Positions 1 to 7,841 of a stretch of 14,431 bases of DNA are shown here, in pieces. The position numbers and the translations under genes are program-made. Source of the stretch: an uncultured Collinsella sp. (GTDB taxonomy: Bacteria > Actinomycetota > Coriobacteriia > Coriobacteriales > Coriobacteriaceae); the NCBI GenBank assembly GCA_902496945.1, contig CABVDE010000048.1, forward strand, positions 1-14,431, in the 5' to 3' direction. The notes beneath the pieces were generated by a model. It was given only the letters and a program-made list of their open reading frames with translations, ran no database searches and had not been told where the DNA came from. The first letter of the stretch is position 1. Every line of letters begins with the position of its first letter.

Positions 1-917
1 CGCTCGCCGGATGCGGCGGCAACTCTGGTTCCGGCTCCGCTGCCGCCGGTTCCGACTACACCATCGGCGTCCTGCAGCTCACCGAGCACTCCGCACTCGA
101 TGCCGCCAACGACGGCTTTGTCAAGGCCATCAAGGAGAGCGGCCTTAAGGTCAAGATTGACCAGAAGAACGCCCAGAACGACCAGTCCACGTGTAAGTCC
201 ATTGCCGACAAGTTCGTGGGCGACGGCGTCGACCTGATCTATGCTATCGCCACGCCCGCCGCGCAGGCTGCCGCCGGCGCCACGGCCGATATCCCCATCG
301 TGGGCTGCGCGATCACCGACTACGCTGCCTCCGGCCTGGTCCAGGACAACGACAAGCCGGGCACAAACGTCACCGGCGCCTCCGACCTCACCCCGGTCGC
401 CGAGCAGCTCGAGATGATGCAAAAGGTCCTGCCCGACGTTAAGAAGGTCGGCCTGCTCTACTGCACCGCCGAGTCCAACTCCGACGTCCAGATCAAGGCC
501 GCCAAGAAGGAGCTCGACAAGCTGGACCTCGAGTACACCGACTTCACCGTCTCGAGCTCCAACGAGATCCAGTCCGTCGTCGAGTCCGCCGTGGGCAAGG
601 TCGACGCGCTCTACTCCCCCACCGACAACACCATCGCCGCAGGCGCCTCGCAGGTGGGCCAGATCTGCAAGGAGAACAAGCTTCCCTTCGTGACCGGCGA
701 GGAGGGCATGTGCATGGCCGGCGGCCTGTTCACCCTCTCCATCAACTACGAGGACCTGGGGTACGCCGCGGGCGAGATGGCCGTCAAGATCCTGAAGGGC
801 GAAGCCAAGCCCGAGGACATGGCTATCAAGCACCTCTCGAGCAAGGACCTGGTCGTCGTCAAGAACGACGAGATGGCCGAGGCTCTGGGCATCGACCTTT
901 CCGCTCTGGACGAGTAG
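1..917 (+). CDS. ABC transporter substrate-binding lipoprotein (TrpX/ABC_sub_bind type), 5' partial
   Basis: This is the extracellular ligand-binding component of an ABC importer, tethered to the membrane as a lipoprotein. The frame is open from the window edge. The first readable codons (3-14) give L-A-G-C, a lipobox whose Cys is encoded at 12-14, followed by a Gly/Ser/Ala-rich linker. Only the start codon and most of the signal peptide are therefore missing. The mature part is about 301 residues, normal for the family. It begins with a Y-T-I-G-V-L-Q-L strand and contains T-P-V-A-E-Q near residue 100 and repeated I-x-x-V-V-E-S-A-V type Rossmann segments, which match the ABC_sub_bind (TrpX/YtsA-like) family. 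The permease and ATPase follow after a 204-base gap. Family members import aromatic amino acids or other small molecules, and the ligand cannot be read from the sequence. Confidence 0.88.
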   Translation, partial: LAGCGGNSGSGSAAAGSDYTIGVLQLTEHSALDAANDGFVKAIKESGLKVKIDQKNAQNDQSTCKSIADKFVGDGVDLIYAIATPAAQAAAGATADIPIVGCAITDYAASGLVQDNDKPGTNVTGASDLTPVAEQLEMMQKVLPDVKKVGLLYCTAESNSDVQIKAAKKELDKLDLEYTDFTVSSSNEIQSVVESAVGKVDALYSPTDNTIAAGASQVGQICKENKLPFVTGEEGMCMAGGLFTLSINYEDLGYAAGEMAVKILKGEAKPEDMAIKHLSSKDLVVVKNDEMAEALGIDLSALDE

Positions 918-988
918 CGCCATGCGCGGCGATGCGTCTAGAGCCTGTACTCGCGCCTTAGCCGCGTTATTCAATATCTGAGCCACAG

Positions 989-1017
989 GGGCGGACGTCG
1001 TAGACCGGCGTCCGCCC
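989..1017 (+). terminator. Hairpin between binding-protein and permease genes (weak terminator or mRNA stabiliser)
   Basis: A 9-bp perfect stem, GGGCGGACG (989-997) with CGTCCGCCC (1009-1017), encloses an 11-base loop. What follows is TGCTTGCTTC rather than a clean T-run, so termination is probably partial. A hairpin here could give more binding protein than permease, as is common in ABC importer operons. The rest of the 204-base gap shows no clear promoter, T-box or riboswitch. Confidence 0.45.
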
Positions 1018-1121
1018 TGCTTGCTTCAGGTAAAACAAAACATCTGTCCGCAGCTCTTTTATGCACTGTTACCGCTATTATGGTGAATCACGTGTCCACC
1101 CTATCCTAGGAGGTATGAAGC

Positions 1122-2045
1122 ATGCTCATTGCATTGCAGGGCGCCGTTTCGCAGGGCGTCCTCTGGGGCATCATGGTGCTTGGCGTGTTTATCACGTTCC
1201 GCCTGCTCGACATCCCTGATATGACCTGCGACGGCAGCTTTGCCCTCGGCGGCTGCGTCTGCGCCGTGCTCATCGTCAATAACAACGTCGACCCGCTGCT
1301 CGCCGTTTTGGCCGGCATGTGCGCCGGCGCCATCGCGGGCGCCGTCACGGGCATCCTGACCACGGTCTTCGAGATCCCCGCGATCCTCGCCGGAATTCTT
1401 ACGCAGATCAGCCTGTGGTCCATCAACCTGCGCATCATGGGCAAGTCCAACACGCCCATCCTTGCCAAGGGCACCATCTTCTCGTCCGTCAGCAACATGA
1501 CGGGGCTGCCGCAGTCCACCGTCGCCATTATCCTGGGCATCATTTTGGCCGTGGCGATCGTTGCCATCCTGTACTGGTTCTTTGGCACCGAGATCGGCTC
1601 GGCGCTGCGCGCCACCGGCAACAACGAGTACATGATCCGCGCCCTGGGCGTTAACACCAACACCACCAAGATGATCGCCCTCGTGCTCTCCAACGCCCTC
1701 ATCGGCCTTGCCGGCGCGCTCATCTGCCAGAGCCAAAAGTATGCCGATATTGGCATGGGCACCGGCGCCATCGTCATCGGCCTTGCCGCCATCGTCATCG
1801 GCGAGGTGCTCGGTCGCCTGTTGCCCGGCGGCCTGACGCAGTTCTCCGTCCGCCTGGCCTCTGCCGTCTTTGGCTCCGTGGTCTACTTCCTCATCCGCGC
1901 CATCGTGCTGCAGCTAGGCATGGATGCCAACGACATGAAGCTGCTCTCCGCCGTAATCGTCGCCGTGGCCCTGTGCGTACCCGTGGTTTGGGAGCGCTAC
2001 AAGCTCCGCAGCTCCTATACGAGAGGAGATGAGGCAGATGCTTAA
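1122..2045 (+). CDS. ABC transporter permease (BPD_transp_2 / TrpY-like)
   Basis: Integral membrane subunit of the importer, 307 residues and almost wholly hydrophobic, with about eight predicted membrane segments. An A-L-R-A-T-G-N-N motif near residue 165, followed by M-I-R-A-L-G-V-N-T, matches the cytoplasmic coupling loop of the BPD_transp_2 family (related to LivH/RbsC and TrpY/YtsB permeases), which docks onto the ATPase. The start at 1122 is supported by a strong AGGAGGT at 1108-1114 with 7-base spacing. The 3' end overlaps the start of the ATPase gene, so the two are translationally coupled. Its partners are the upstream binding lipoprotein and the downstream ATPase. The family assignment is firm and the substrate is unknown, with an aromatic amino acid possible from the TrpXYZ-like architecture. 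Confidence 0.9.
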   Translation: MLIALQGAVSQGVLWGIMVLGVFITFRLLDIPDMTCDGSFALGGCVCAVLIVNNNVDPLLAVLAGMCAGAIAGAVTGILTTVFEIPAILAGILTQISLWSINLRIMGKSNTPILAKGTIFSSVSNMTGLPQSTVAIILGIILAVAIVAILYWFFGTEIGSALRATGNNEYMIRALGVNTNTTKMIALVLSNALIGLAGALICQSQKYADIGMGTGAIVIGLAAIVIGEVLGRLLPGGLTQFSVRLASAVFGSVVYFLIRAIVLQLGMDANDMKLLSAVIVAVALCVPVVWERYKLRSSYTRGDEADA

Positions 2046-2832
2046 GCTCTCGCACGTCAAGAAGACCTTTAACAAGGGTACCGTCACCGAGAAGCGCGCC
2101 CTCACCGGCGTCGACCTCACCCTCAACGACGGCGACTTTGTAACCGTGATCGGCGGCAACGGCGCCGGCAAGTCCACGCTGCTCAACATGATCGCCGGCG
2201 TGTATCCGCTCGATTCGGGCGTCATTGAGCTCGATGGTAACGACATCTCGCGTCTGAGCGAGTCGCAGCGCGCCAAGTACCTGGGCCGTGTGTTCCAGGA
2301 CCCCATGCGCGGCACCGCGGCCGACATGCAGATTGCCGAGAACCTGGCACTCGCCAAGCGCCGCGGCCAGCGTCGCGGTCTTTCGTGGGGCGTCACCAAG
2401 GCCGAGAAGGACGAGTACGTTGAGCTGCTCAAGCGCCTGGACCTTGGCCTAGACACGCGCCTCAACGCTAAGGTCGGCCTGCTCTCGGGCGGCCAGCGCC
2501 AGGCACTCACCCTGTTGATGGCAACGCTCACCAAGCCGCGCCTGCTGCTGCTCGACGAGCACACCGCAGCACTCGACCCCAAAACGGCCTCCAAGGTGCT
2601 CAGCCTGACCGAGGAGATCGTCGACGAGAACCACCTGACCACGCTCATGGTCACGCATAACATGAACGACGCCATCCGCCTGGGCAACCGTCTGATCATG
2701 ATGCACGAGGGCCACGTGATCTACGACGTGGCAGGCGACGAGAAGAAATCGCTCACCGTCGCCGACCTACTGCAGAAGTTCGAGGAGGTCTCGGGCGGCG
2801 AGCTCGCCAACGACCGCATGCTGCTGAGCTAA
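2038..2832 (+). CDS. ABC transporter ATP-binding protein (TrpZ-like)
   Basis: Cytoplasmic ATPase of the importer, about 264 residues. All family motifs are present: Walker A G-G-N-G-A-G-K-S-T near residues 39-47, ABC signature L-S-G-G-Q-R-Q, Walker B L-L-L-L-D-E-H, D-loop A-A-L-D-P and the switch His in V-T-H-N. The Walker B acid is followed by H-T-A-A-L-D, as in the LivF/TrpZ-like subgroup. I prefer the ATG at 2038 because AGGAG at 2024-2028 then has a 9-base spacing. The in-frame ATG at 2029 sits directly against that ribosome site and would add three residues. With the 2038 start the gene overlaps the permease stop by 8 bases. A repeat-derived hairpin follows 8 bases after the stop. Confidence 0.92.
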   Translation: MLKLSHVKKTFNKGTVTEKRALTGVDLTLNDGDFVTVIGGNGAGKSTLLNMIAGVYPLDSGVIELDGNDISRLSESQRAKYLGRVFQDPMRGTAADMQIAENLALAKRRGQRRGLSWGVTKAEKDEYVELLKRLDLGLDTRLNAKVGLLSGGQRQALTLLMATLTKPRLLLLDEHTAALDPKTASKVLSLTEEIVDENHLTTLMVTHNMNDAIRLGNRLIMMHEGHVIYDVAGDEKKSLTVADLLQKFEEVSGGELANDRMLLS

Positions 2833-2840
2833 CGATCTAG

Positions 2841-2881
2841 AAAACCACCACAAAGGGGACAGGCGCCTTTGTGGTGGTTTT
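2841..2881 (+). repeat. Palindromic intergenic repeat, copy 1 (terminator-like)
   Basis: The perfect 16-bp arms AAAACCACCACAAAGG (2841-2856) and CCTTTGTGGTGGTTTT (2866-2881) enclose the 9-base spacer GGACAGGCG. The right arm ends in a T-run (2878-2882), so the element has the form of an intrinsic terminator for the ABC operon. It lies 8 bases after that operon's stop and only about 12 bases before the ribosome site of the nucleotidase gene. The same element recurs at about 5830, 8547 and 10011. Confidence 0.85.
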
Positions 2882-2904
2882 TGTTAAGGACCAAGGAGAC
2901 TGCC

Positions 2905-4935
2905 ATGAAAAGATTCCTCCCCCGCCTTGCCTTGACCGCCGCGCTGCTCGCCGGCGTGTTCACTGGCGCACCCAGCCTCGCCCTTGCGAGCGATCTGCCC
3001 CAGGCGATCAACGACTCCGTGACCGTCATACACACCAACGATATCCACGGCAGCTACAAGTACAGCTACAACGCAAGCAAGGGCACCGGCACTGTGGGCT
3101 TTGACGGACTGGCAGTCCTCTATAGCGCCCAGGGCAACGCCCCCGATCTTCTGCTCGATGCGGGTGACACCTTCCATGGACAGTCCTTCGCCACCATGAG
3201 CGAGGGCAAAAGCATCGCCGAGCTCATGGACACCTTCTATGCCGACGGCTACGACGCGACCACGCCGGGCAACCACGACTGGAGCTACGGCGCGGACAAG
3301 CTCCGCACCATGACCGGCCACAGCACCACCGGCACGCCCTTCGCCATGCTTTGCGCGAATGCAACGTCCTCGAACGGCATATGGAGCTCGAGCATCACCA
3401 AGACGCTCAACCGCACTTGGAAGGACGGCGAGGACAGTCCCACGTTTAACTACAAGATTAAGGTCGGCGTCGTCGGAGCCATGGATGAGTCGCTAGGTTC
3501 CTCGCTGCGCGCGGACCTGGTCGCGGGCACCAGCTTCTCGAGTGCCGCGAACGCCATCAATGCCGAGGCGGAGCAGCTGCGCAAGGAGGGCTGCGGTGTT
3601 GTTGTGTGTATCGCGCACACGCTCGACGCCAAGACCTTTGCCACGCGGCTCCGTGGCGTCGATGCCCTTATCGCAGGCCACGAGCACATCAACCTTAACG
3701 AGAAGGTGACGGGAGCCGACGGCAAGACAATCCACGTTGTCGAGGCGGGCAGCGCCTTTGCCGAGGTGGGACTGCTTTCCGTCCCCTACGAGTACGACAC
3801 CAAGGGCACCGAAAGCACCGACGATGACACGGTGGCGGTATACGCAGGCAAAAGCGACGAGAAGCTCTATACCGCCAAGGACGTAAACGTTCTTTTGACC
3901 GACCCCAACAAGGGCTCCACCTATCAGAGCATCCTTGATGAGGTCAGCAACAACAAGATCAAGCCGCTCGACGATGCCTTTAGCGCCGCATCGAGCGAGG
4001 TGCTCGGCACGAGCTCTACCAATTATTTCTACGGCGAGGACGCCGCAGGCACGCATGGTTGGGAAATGGTGCGCACCACCGATTTCCGTCCCAGCAAGAA
4101 GGGCGACACCACCAAGACCCAGACCATCGGACATGTGATCTGCGGCTCCTATCTTGACCTGACGGGCGCAGACCTTGCCATCGAGAACGCGGGCGGCATC
4201 CGCGGCGGCATCGCGGCGGGCGATGTGACCGCCGGCAACGTCATCGCTATCTCGCCCTACGGCAACACCGTGGAGACCTGGACCATGACCGGTGCGGACT
4301 TCCTGGCAGCGCTCGAGCACTCGCTGCAGATCAGTGACGAGTGCAATCACAGCTACGAGCTTCAGCAAGCCTACGTGGCGGCCGGCCACACCGAGCAGGA
4401 GGCGCAAGACATGTACAAGTGGCGCGACGACTCCGGCAGTGTCCTTTCCTTCGGCGGCATCAACGTGACAATCGATTGGACGCAGTCCGAAGGCAAGCGC
4501 ATCGTGAGCGCCACACTCACCAAGGATGGCAGCACGCTCGACCCCGCCAAGACCTATACCGTCGCCACCAACAACTACATCATCACCAACACGACCGACT
4601 TCCCCACCTTCGCAAACGCCACCAAGCACACCGAGTGGGGTACCTGCGAGTCAGCACTAAGGGCGCTGATCGGGCAGAACAGCTGGGAGAGCAAGATGGC
4701 CTCGCTCGCGGGCACCATCAGCTTTGGCTCCGCCGCCGTGGACCCCACGCCCACACCGGCCCCGACGCCTGAGCCCTCGCCTCAGACGGATACGACGACT
4801 ACGAAGGTCATCACCAAGAAGACGACCGGTAAGCTCGCCGCAACGGGAGACCGCACGCTGGCTATGGTCGGCGCATGCCTCATCGGCGGCATCGTCATCA
4901 TCATTCTCGGCATTATCTGGAAGCGTCGACGCTAA
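2905..4935 (+). CDS. Secreted 5'-nucleotidase / bifunctional metallophosphoesterase with sortase-type C-terminal anchor
   Basis: Extracellular enzyme of the 5'-nucleotidase (UshA/YfkN-like) family, expected to dephosphorylate nucleotides at the cell surface. It has 676 residues. The signal peptide spans residues 1 to about 28 with an A-L-A cleavage motif. The metallophosphoesterase domain shows D-I-H at 46-48, G-D at 87-88, G-N-H-D at 122-125 and a later G-H-E-H. The 5'-nucleotidase C-terminal domain shows N-A-G-G-I-R-G and S-P-Y-G-N-T. The tail is a Pro/Thr-rich stalk, then L-A-A-T-G-D at 644-649, one membrane helix and K-R-R-R: a non-canonical LPxTG-type cell-wall sorting signal. The start at 2905 fits AAGGAG at 2893-2898. 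An upstream in-frame ATG at 2869 lies in the repeat hairpin and is rejected. The exact substrate is inferred from the family. Confidence 0.92.
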   Translation: MKRFLPRLALTAALLAGVFTGAPSLALASDLPQAINDSVTVIHTNDIHGSYKYSYNASKGTGTVGFDGLAVLYSAQGNAPDLLLDAGDTFHGQSFATMSEGKSIAELMDTFYADGYDATTPGNHDWSYGADKLRTMTGHSTTGTPFAMLCANATSSNGIWSSSITKTLNRTWKDGEDSPTFNYKIKVGVVGAMDESLGSSLRADLVAGTSFSSAANAINAEAEQLRKEGCGVVVCIAHTLDAKTFATRLRGVDALIAGHEHINLNEKVTGADGKTIHVVEAGSAFAEVGLLSVPYEYDTKGTESTDDDTVAVYAGKSDEKLYTAKDVNVLLTDPNKGSTYQSILDEVSNNKIKPLDDAFSAASSEVLGTSSTNYFYGEDAAGTHGWEMVRTTDFRPSKKGDTTKTQTIGHVICGSYLDLTGADLAIENAGGIRGGIAAGDVTAGNVIAISPYGNTVETWTMTGADFLAALEHSLQISDECNHSYELQQAYVAAGHTEQEAQDMYKWRDDSGSVLSFGGINVTIDWTQSEGKRIVSATLTKDGSTLDPAKTYTVATNNYIITNTTDFPTFANATKHTEWGTCESALRALIGQNSWESKMASLAGTISFGSAAVDPTPTPAPTPEPSPQTDTTTTKVITKKTTGKLAATGDRTLAMVGACLIGGIVIIILGIIWKRRR

Positions 4936-4945
4936 GCTACACCGC

Positions 4946-4962
4946 CGGGCCTTGCAGGCCCG
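4946..4962 (+). other. Small GC-rich hairpin after the nucleotidase gene
   Basis: CGGGCC (4946-4951) and GGCCCG (4957-4962) form a 6-bp stem with a 5-base loop, starting 11 bases after the nucleotidase stop. No T-run follows. It may aid termination together with the longer hairpin downstream. Confidence 0.4.
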
Positions 4963-4986
4963 CCGTGCAAACCTTATATCGAGCAC

Positions 4987-5024
4987 AGAAGCCCGTCAGA
5001 ATTTGATCGGACGGGCTTCTTGGT
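4987..5024 (+). terminator. Rho-independent terminator of the nucleotidase gene
   Basis: Perfect 11-bp arms AGAAGCCCGTC (4987-4997) and GACGGGCTTCT (5010-5020) enclose a 12-base loop. The right arm ends CTTCTTGG, a short T-rich end. It separates the nucleotidase from the mechanosensitive channel gene, which starts about 40 bases later. Confidence 0.7.
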
Positions 5025-5063
5025 GGGTATCATGGTTGGACGATCATGAGGAGGTTTCCCTAC

Positions 5064-5831
5064 ATGGAATTGTTTGAGCCAATTCTTCATTTCTTTGCAC
5101 AACGATGGGTCCGCAACATCATCTGGGCCGGCATCTTGGCCATCGGCACCGCCGTTGCCGCCAAAGTCGCGTCCAAGACCCTGCACCACCTGCTTAACCG
5201 CGACGATAACCCACTCCCTTCATCGAGCATCTTCATCAACATCGCGCGCGCCGTCATCTGGATGATCGGCGGCAGCTTTATCCTCGACAACTGTTTTGGC
5301 ATCAACGCAAACGCACTCGTCGCCGCTCTTGGCGTCGGCGGCATCGCCATCTCGCTCGGCTTTCAGGACACTCTCTCAAACCTTATCGGCGGCATGCAAG
5401 TGACGTTTATGGGCATCATCAAACCCGGCGACAATATCGAGGTCGGCGGCGTATCCGGCGTGGTCCAAGACATCACCTGGCGCCACACGACCATCGAAGA
5501 TGCCTGTGGACAGACCATCATTGTGCCCAACTCCAACATCTCCAAGAACACACTCGTGCATCTGATGCCCTTTGGGCGCGTGACCGTGCCCGTCGCCGTA
5601 AAGGACACGTCTAAATGGGCTTCCCTTGACGCGCTGGCAGACGAGCTCACGAGCGCAACCAAAACGGCCGTCTCGCCCATCTCGGGCTTTGACAAGGAGC
5701 CCTACGTACTCTTTAGCGAGATCGGCGACTTTGGCATCAAAGGAAAGATCATCTTTATCGTCAGCGACGACAGCACCACTTTCACCGCTGCCGACGCCTG
5801 CATCCGCGCCATCGCCCCCATCATTGCCTAA
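5064..5831 (+). CDS. Small-conductance mechanosensitive channel, MscS family
   Basis: Membrane channel that opens under membrane tension and releases small solutes on hypo-osmotic shock. It has 255 residues, slightly shorter than E. coli MscS. Two N-terminal membrane segments lie at about 10-35 and 60-85. They are followed by the pore helix and the signature G-V-G-G-I-A-I-S-L-G-F-Q-D-T-L-S-N, and then the beta domain with G-D-N-I-E-V-G and the motif V-P-N-S. The start at 5064 is chosen because AGGAGG at 5049-5054 gives a 9-base spacing. An in-frame ATG at 5046 precedes that ribosome site and is unlikely. The stop TAA (5829-5831) overlaps the left arm of repeat copy 2. It appears to be a single-gene unit bounded by hairpins on both sides. 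Confidence 0.93.
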   Translation: MELFEPILHFFAQRWVRNIIWAGILAIGTAVAAKVASKTLHHLLNRDDNPLPSSSIFINIARAVIWMIGGSFILDNCFGINANALVAALGVGGIAISLGFQDTLSNLIGGMQVTFMGIIKPGDNIEVGGVSGVVQDITWRHTTIEDACGQTIIVPNSNISKNTLVHLMPFGRVTVPVAVKDTSKWASLDALADELTSATKTAVSPISGFDKEPYVLFSEIGDFGIKGKIIFIVSDDSTTFTAADACIRAIAPIIA

Positions 5832-5868
5832 ACCACCACAAAGGGGACAGGCACCTTTGTGGTGGTTT
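5830..5868 (+). repeat. Palindromic intergenic repeat, copy 2 (overlaps the MscS stop codon)
   Basis: 15-bp arms (5830-5844 and 5854-5868) enclose the spacer GGACAGGCA and end in TTTT (5866-5869). The last two bases of the channel gene's TAA are the first bases of the element. It probably terminates the channel transcript. Confidence 0.85.
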
Positions 5869-5894
5869 TCATTCGTGGTACCATGGTATATATA
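5866..5894 (+). promoter_or_regulatory. Possible promoter of the BMP-fusion/phosphoesterase operon
   Basis: TTTTCA (5866-5871) and TATATA (5889-5894) are separated by 17 bases and lie about 30 bases before the start codon. The -10 region is convincingly AT-rich in a GC-rich genome, while the -35 is weak. A perfect 10-bp palindrome TACCATGGTA (5879-5888) lies in the spacer. Assigned by inspection only. Confidence 0.4.
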
Positions 5895-5910
5895 GTTGTT
5901 TAAACGACTA
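5893..5910 (+). promoter_or_regulatory. 18-bp palindrome, candidate operator
   Basis: TAGTTGTTT (5893-5901) is followed directly by AAACGACTA (5902-5910). The half-sites are reverse complements at 8 of 9 positions. The site overlaps the end of the putative -10 and runs up to the ribosome site AGGGAG (5911-5916), which is where a repressor would block initiation. No regulator gene is adjacent, and the regulator family is not recognised. Confidence 0.45.
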
Positions 5911-5924
5911 AGGGAGTAGACACC

Positions 5925-7841
5925 ATGGAAGAGGCCTATCGTCAAGCACGCAAGCGCGGCGAGCAGGGACGCCGTCGCGCCATCAGCCAAAGCGAGCACC
6001 CGTACCTTACGGACCTCGATAGCCTGGTTGCTCAGCTCCCCTTAGGTCAGCGAGAGAACGTCGGCCTGCGGGATATTCCGCTCGAAATGGTCGTCGGTAC
6101 GGTTACCAAGGGCCGCCAGTCCGCCTTTTCGTGCAACTTTATGCCCCTGCTGCCGTTTAGCACCGAGTTCGCCCGCAAGTGGTCCAACCTCTACGACATC
6201 CAGGTGACCGAGGGCTATCGCGATCCCGTCATCGTAACCGAGTTCATGCATCGGTTTTACGTCCAAGAGGGCAACAAGCGCGTCAGTGTCCTCAAATTCC
6301 TGGACGCCCCAACGGTTTCCGCCAAGGTCACCCGTCTCTACCCCGGCAAATGGGATTCCGTCGAAAGCCGCCTGTACGGTGAGTTCTGTGCGTTTTGGCA
6401 CGTCTGTCCCCTATACGAGATCGAGTTCTCGCGCGAGGGAAGCTATGAGACGCTCGCCAAGATGCTCGGTCAGAACCTCATCGAAAAATGGCCGCAGAAA
6501 AAGATCGACTACCTGCGCCACACCTTCCTGCTCTTTAAGCGCGCCTACCTTCGCGCAGGTGGCGACCATCTGGACATTGCGCCCGCCGACGCCATGCTCG
6601 TCTACCTCAATGTGTACAACCAGGACCGCCTGCTGGATACGCCGACGGATATCGTCGTTAACCGCCTGTGCAAGATTTGGCGCGAGCTGGTCATTGCCGG
6701 CAAAAGTGACGAGGACAAGGTCGATCTTGTCGAAGCCCCTCAACCCAACGAGGAAGAGTCGCCCGCCAAGTCCACCTCCGGCGTGCTCAACTTCTTTATG
6801 GGCAAGACCGTCTACTCGGCGACCAATCCCCTGCGCATCGCCTTTATCCACGAATTCCCCTGTGCGACATCGAGCTGGGACAGCCTGCACGATCAAGGGC
6901 GCCAATATCTTGACGAGCACTTTGGCGGCATCGTGCGCACCGAGGCGTTCGAAAACTGCCACGATCCGGACGTGTTCTACGCCGCCGTGGAAACGGCTGT
7001 CAAACATGGAGCAAACGTCATCTTCTCGACCTCGCACCGCCTGATGGAATACACGCTCAGGGCTGCCGTCGAGTATCCTCAGGTGCGATTCCTCAACTGC
7101 TCTATCGGCCTTCCCCACCAAAGCGTCCGTTCGTACTTTGGCAAGATGTATGAGGCCAAATTTCTCTTGGGCGCCCTTGCCGCCAGCATGGCGGACAACC
7201 ACCGCATCGGTTACCACGCGTCGGTCTTCGCCTCGGGCGCGCTCAGCGAGATCAACGCCTTTGCGATTGGCGCTTCGCTGCTCGACCCCCGTGCGCAAAT
7301 TATCCTGACCTGGGGCGATGTGCCCGCCGGAGGCCTTGCCGAGGCCATGTGCCGCGAAGGTGTGAGCGTCATGACCGGCGCCGACATGTCAAAGTCACTC
7401 GAAGACCCCACGGCATACGGACTCCACCGTCTGGTCGATGGCAAGGCTGTCGGCATTGCCATGCCGGTATGGAACTGGGGCCGATACTACGAGCTTATCG
7501 TGCGAAGCCTGCTGCATGGCACCTGGGATGAGACCAGTGACGACAGCCAGGTTCGCGCCGTCAACTACTGGTACGGCATGAGCTCAGGTGTTATCGACAT
7601 CCGTTATGCTCCTGGCCTACCCTACCAGACGCGCAAGCTTGTTCAGCTACTCCGCAATGGCATCGTCGAGGGCTCCATCAATCCATTTGGCGGCGAGCTC
7701 CATAGCCAAGACGGCGTGGTACAGATTGAGGGCTTTCCCCCACTGCCGAGCACGCAGATTGTCGAGATGAATTGGCTGGCGGACAACGTGGTGGGCACCA
7801 TTCCGCAGCTCGACGATGAGCCGGGGGTTACCGCCCTATGA
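5925..7841 (+). CDS. Cytosolic ParB-like / BMP (PnrA-like) ligand-binding fusion protein
   Basis: 638 residues with no signal peptide, lipobox or membrane segment, so it is expected in the cytosol. This is unusual for a BMP-family binding protein, which is normally a surface lipoprotein. Residues of about 48-140 resemble a ParB/sulfiredoxin-like fold: R-D-P-V-I-V near 99, then E-G-N-K-R-V-S-V-L-K-F near 115, in the place of the G-E-R-R motif of ParB. A helical linker and an acidic Pro/Glu stretch follow at about 265-290. From about 300 to the end lies a BMP domain, beginning N-P-L-R-I-A-F-I and including E-A-K-F-L-L-G-A-L-A-A and R-I-G-Y; PnrA-type proteins of this family bind purine nucleosides. 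The start at 5925 has AGGGAG 8 bases upstream. It shares an ATGA overlap with the phosphoesterase gene. From memory, similar long proteins occur in Clostridia under the name BMP-family substrate-binding protein, with no assigned role. The function is unknown to me. Confidence 0.82.
   Translation: MEEAYRQARKRGEQGRRRAISQSEHPYLTDLDSLVAQLPLGQRENVGLRDIPLEMVVGTVTKGRQSAFSCNFMPLLPFSTEFARKWSNLYDIQVTEGYRDPVIVTEFMHRFYVQEGNKRVSVLKFLDAPTVSAKVTRLYPGKWDSVESRLYGEFCAFWHVCPLYEIEFSREGSYETLAKMLGQNLIEKWPQKKIDYLRHTFLLFKRAYLRAGGDHLDIAPADAMLVYLNVYNQDRLLDTPTDIVVNRLCKIWRELVIAGKSDEDKVDLVEAPQPNEEESPAKSTSGVLNFFMGKTVYSATNPLRIAFIHEFPCATSSWDSLHDQGRQYLDEHFGGIVRTEAFENCHDPDVFYAAVETAVKHGANVIFSTSHRLMEYTLRAAVEYPQVRFLNCSIGLPHQSVRSYFGKMYEAKFLLGALAASMADNHRIGYHASVFASGALSEINAFAIGASLLDPRAQIILTWGDVPAGGLAEAMCREGVSVMTGADMSKSLEDPTAYGLHRLVDGKAVGIAMPVWNWGRYYELIVRSLLHGTWDETSDDSQVRAVNYWYGMSSGVIDIRYAPGLPYQTRKLVQLLRNGIVEGSINPFGGELHSQDGVVQIEGFPPLPSTQIVEMNWLADNVVGTIPQLDDEPGVTAL

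Noticed and set aside
918..1121. Riboswitch or T-box upstream of the permease
   Set aside because: Only a simple hairpin is visible, with no T-box specifier or conserved TGGN sequence and no good promoter.
3493..4629. Long open frame on the minus strand opposite the nucleotidase gene
   Set aside because: It is a GC-rich shadow of a gene with clear domain motifs, its translation resembles no known family, and it has no supported start.
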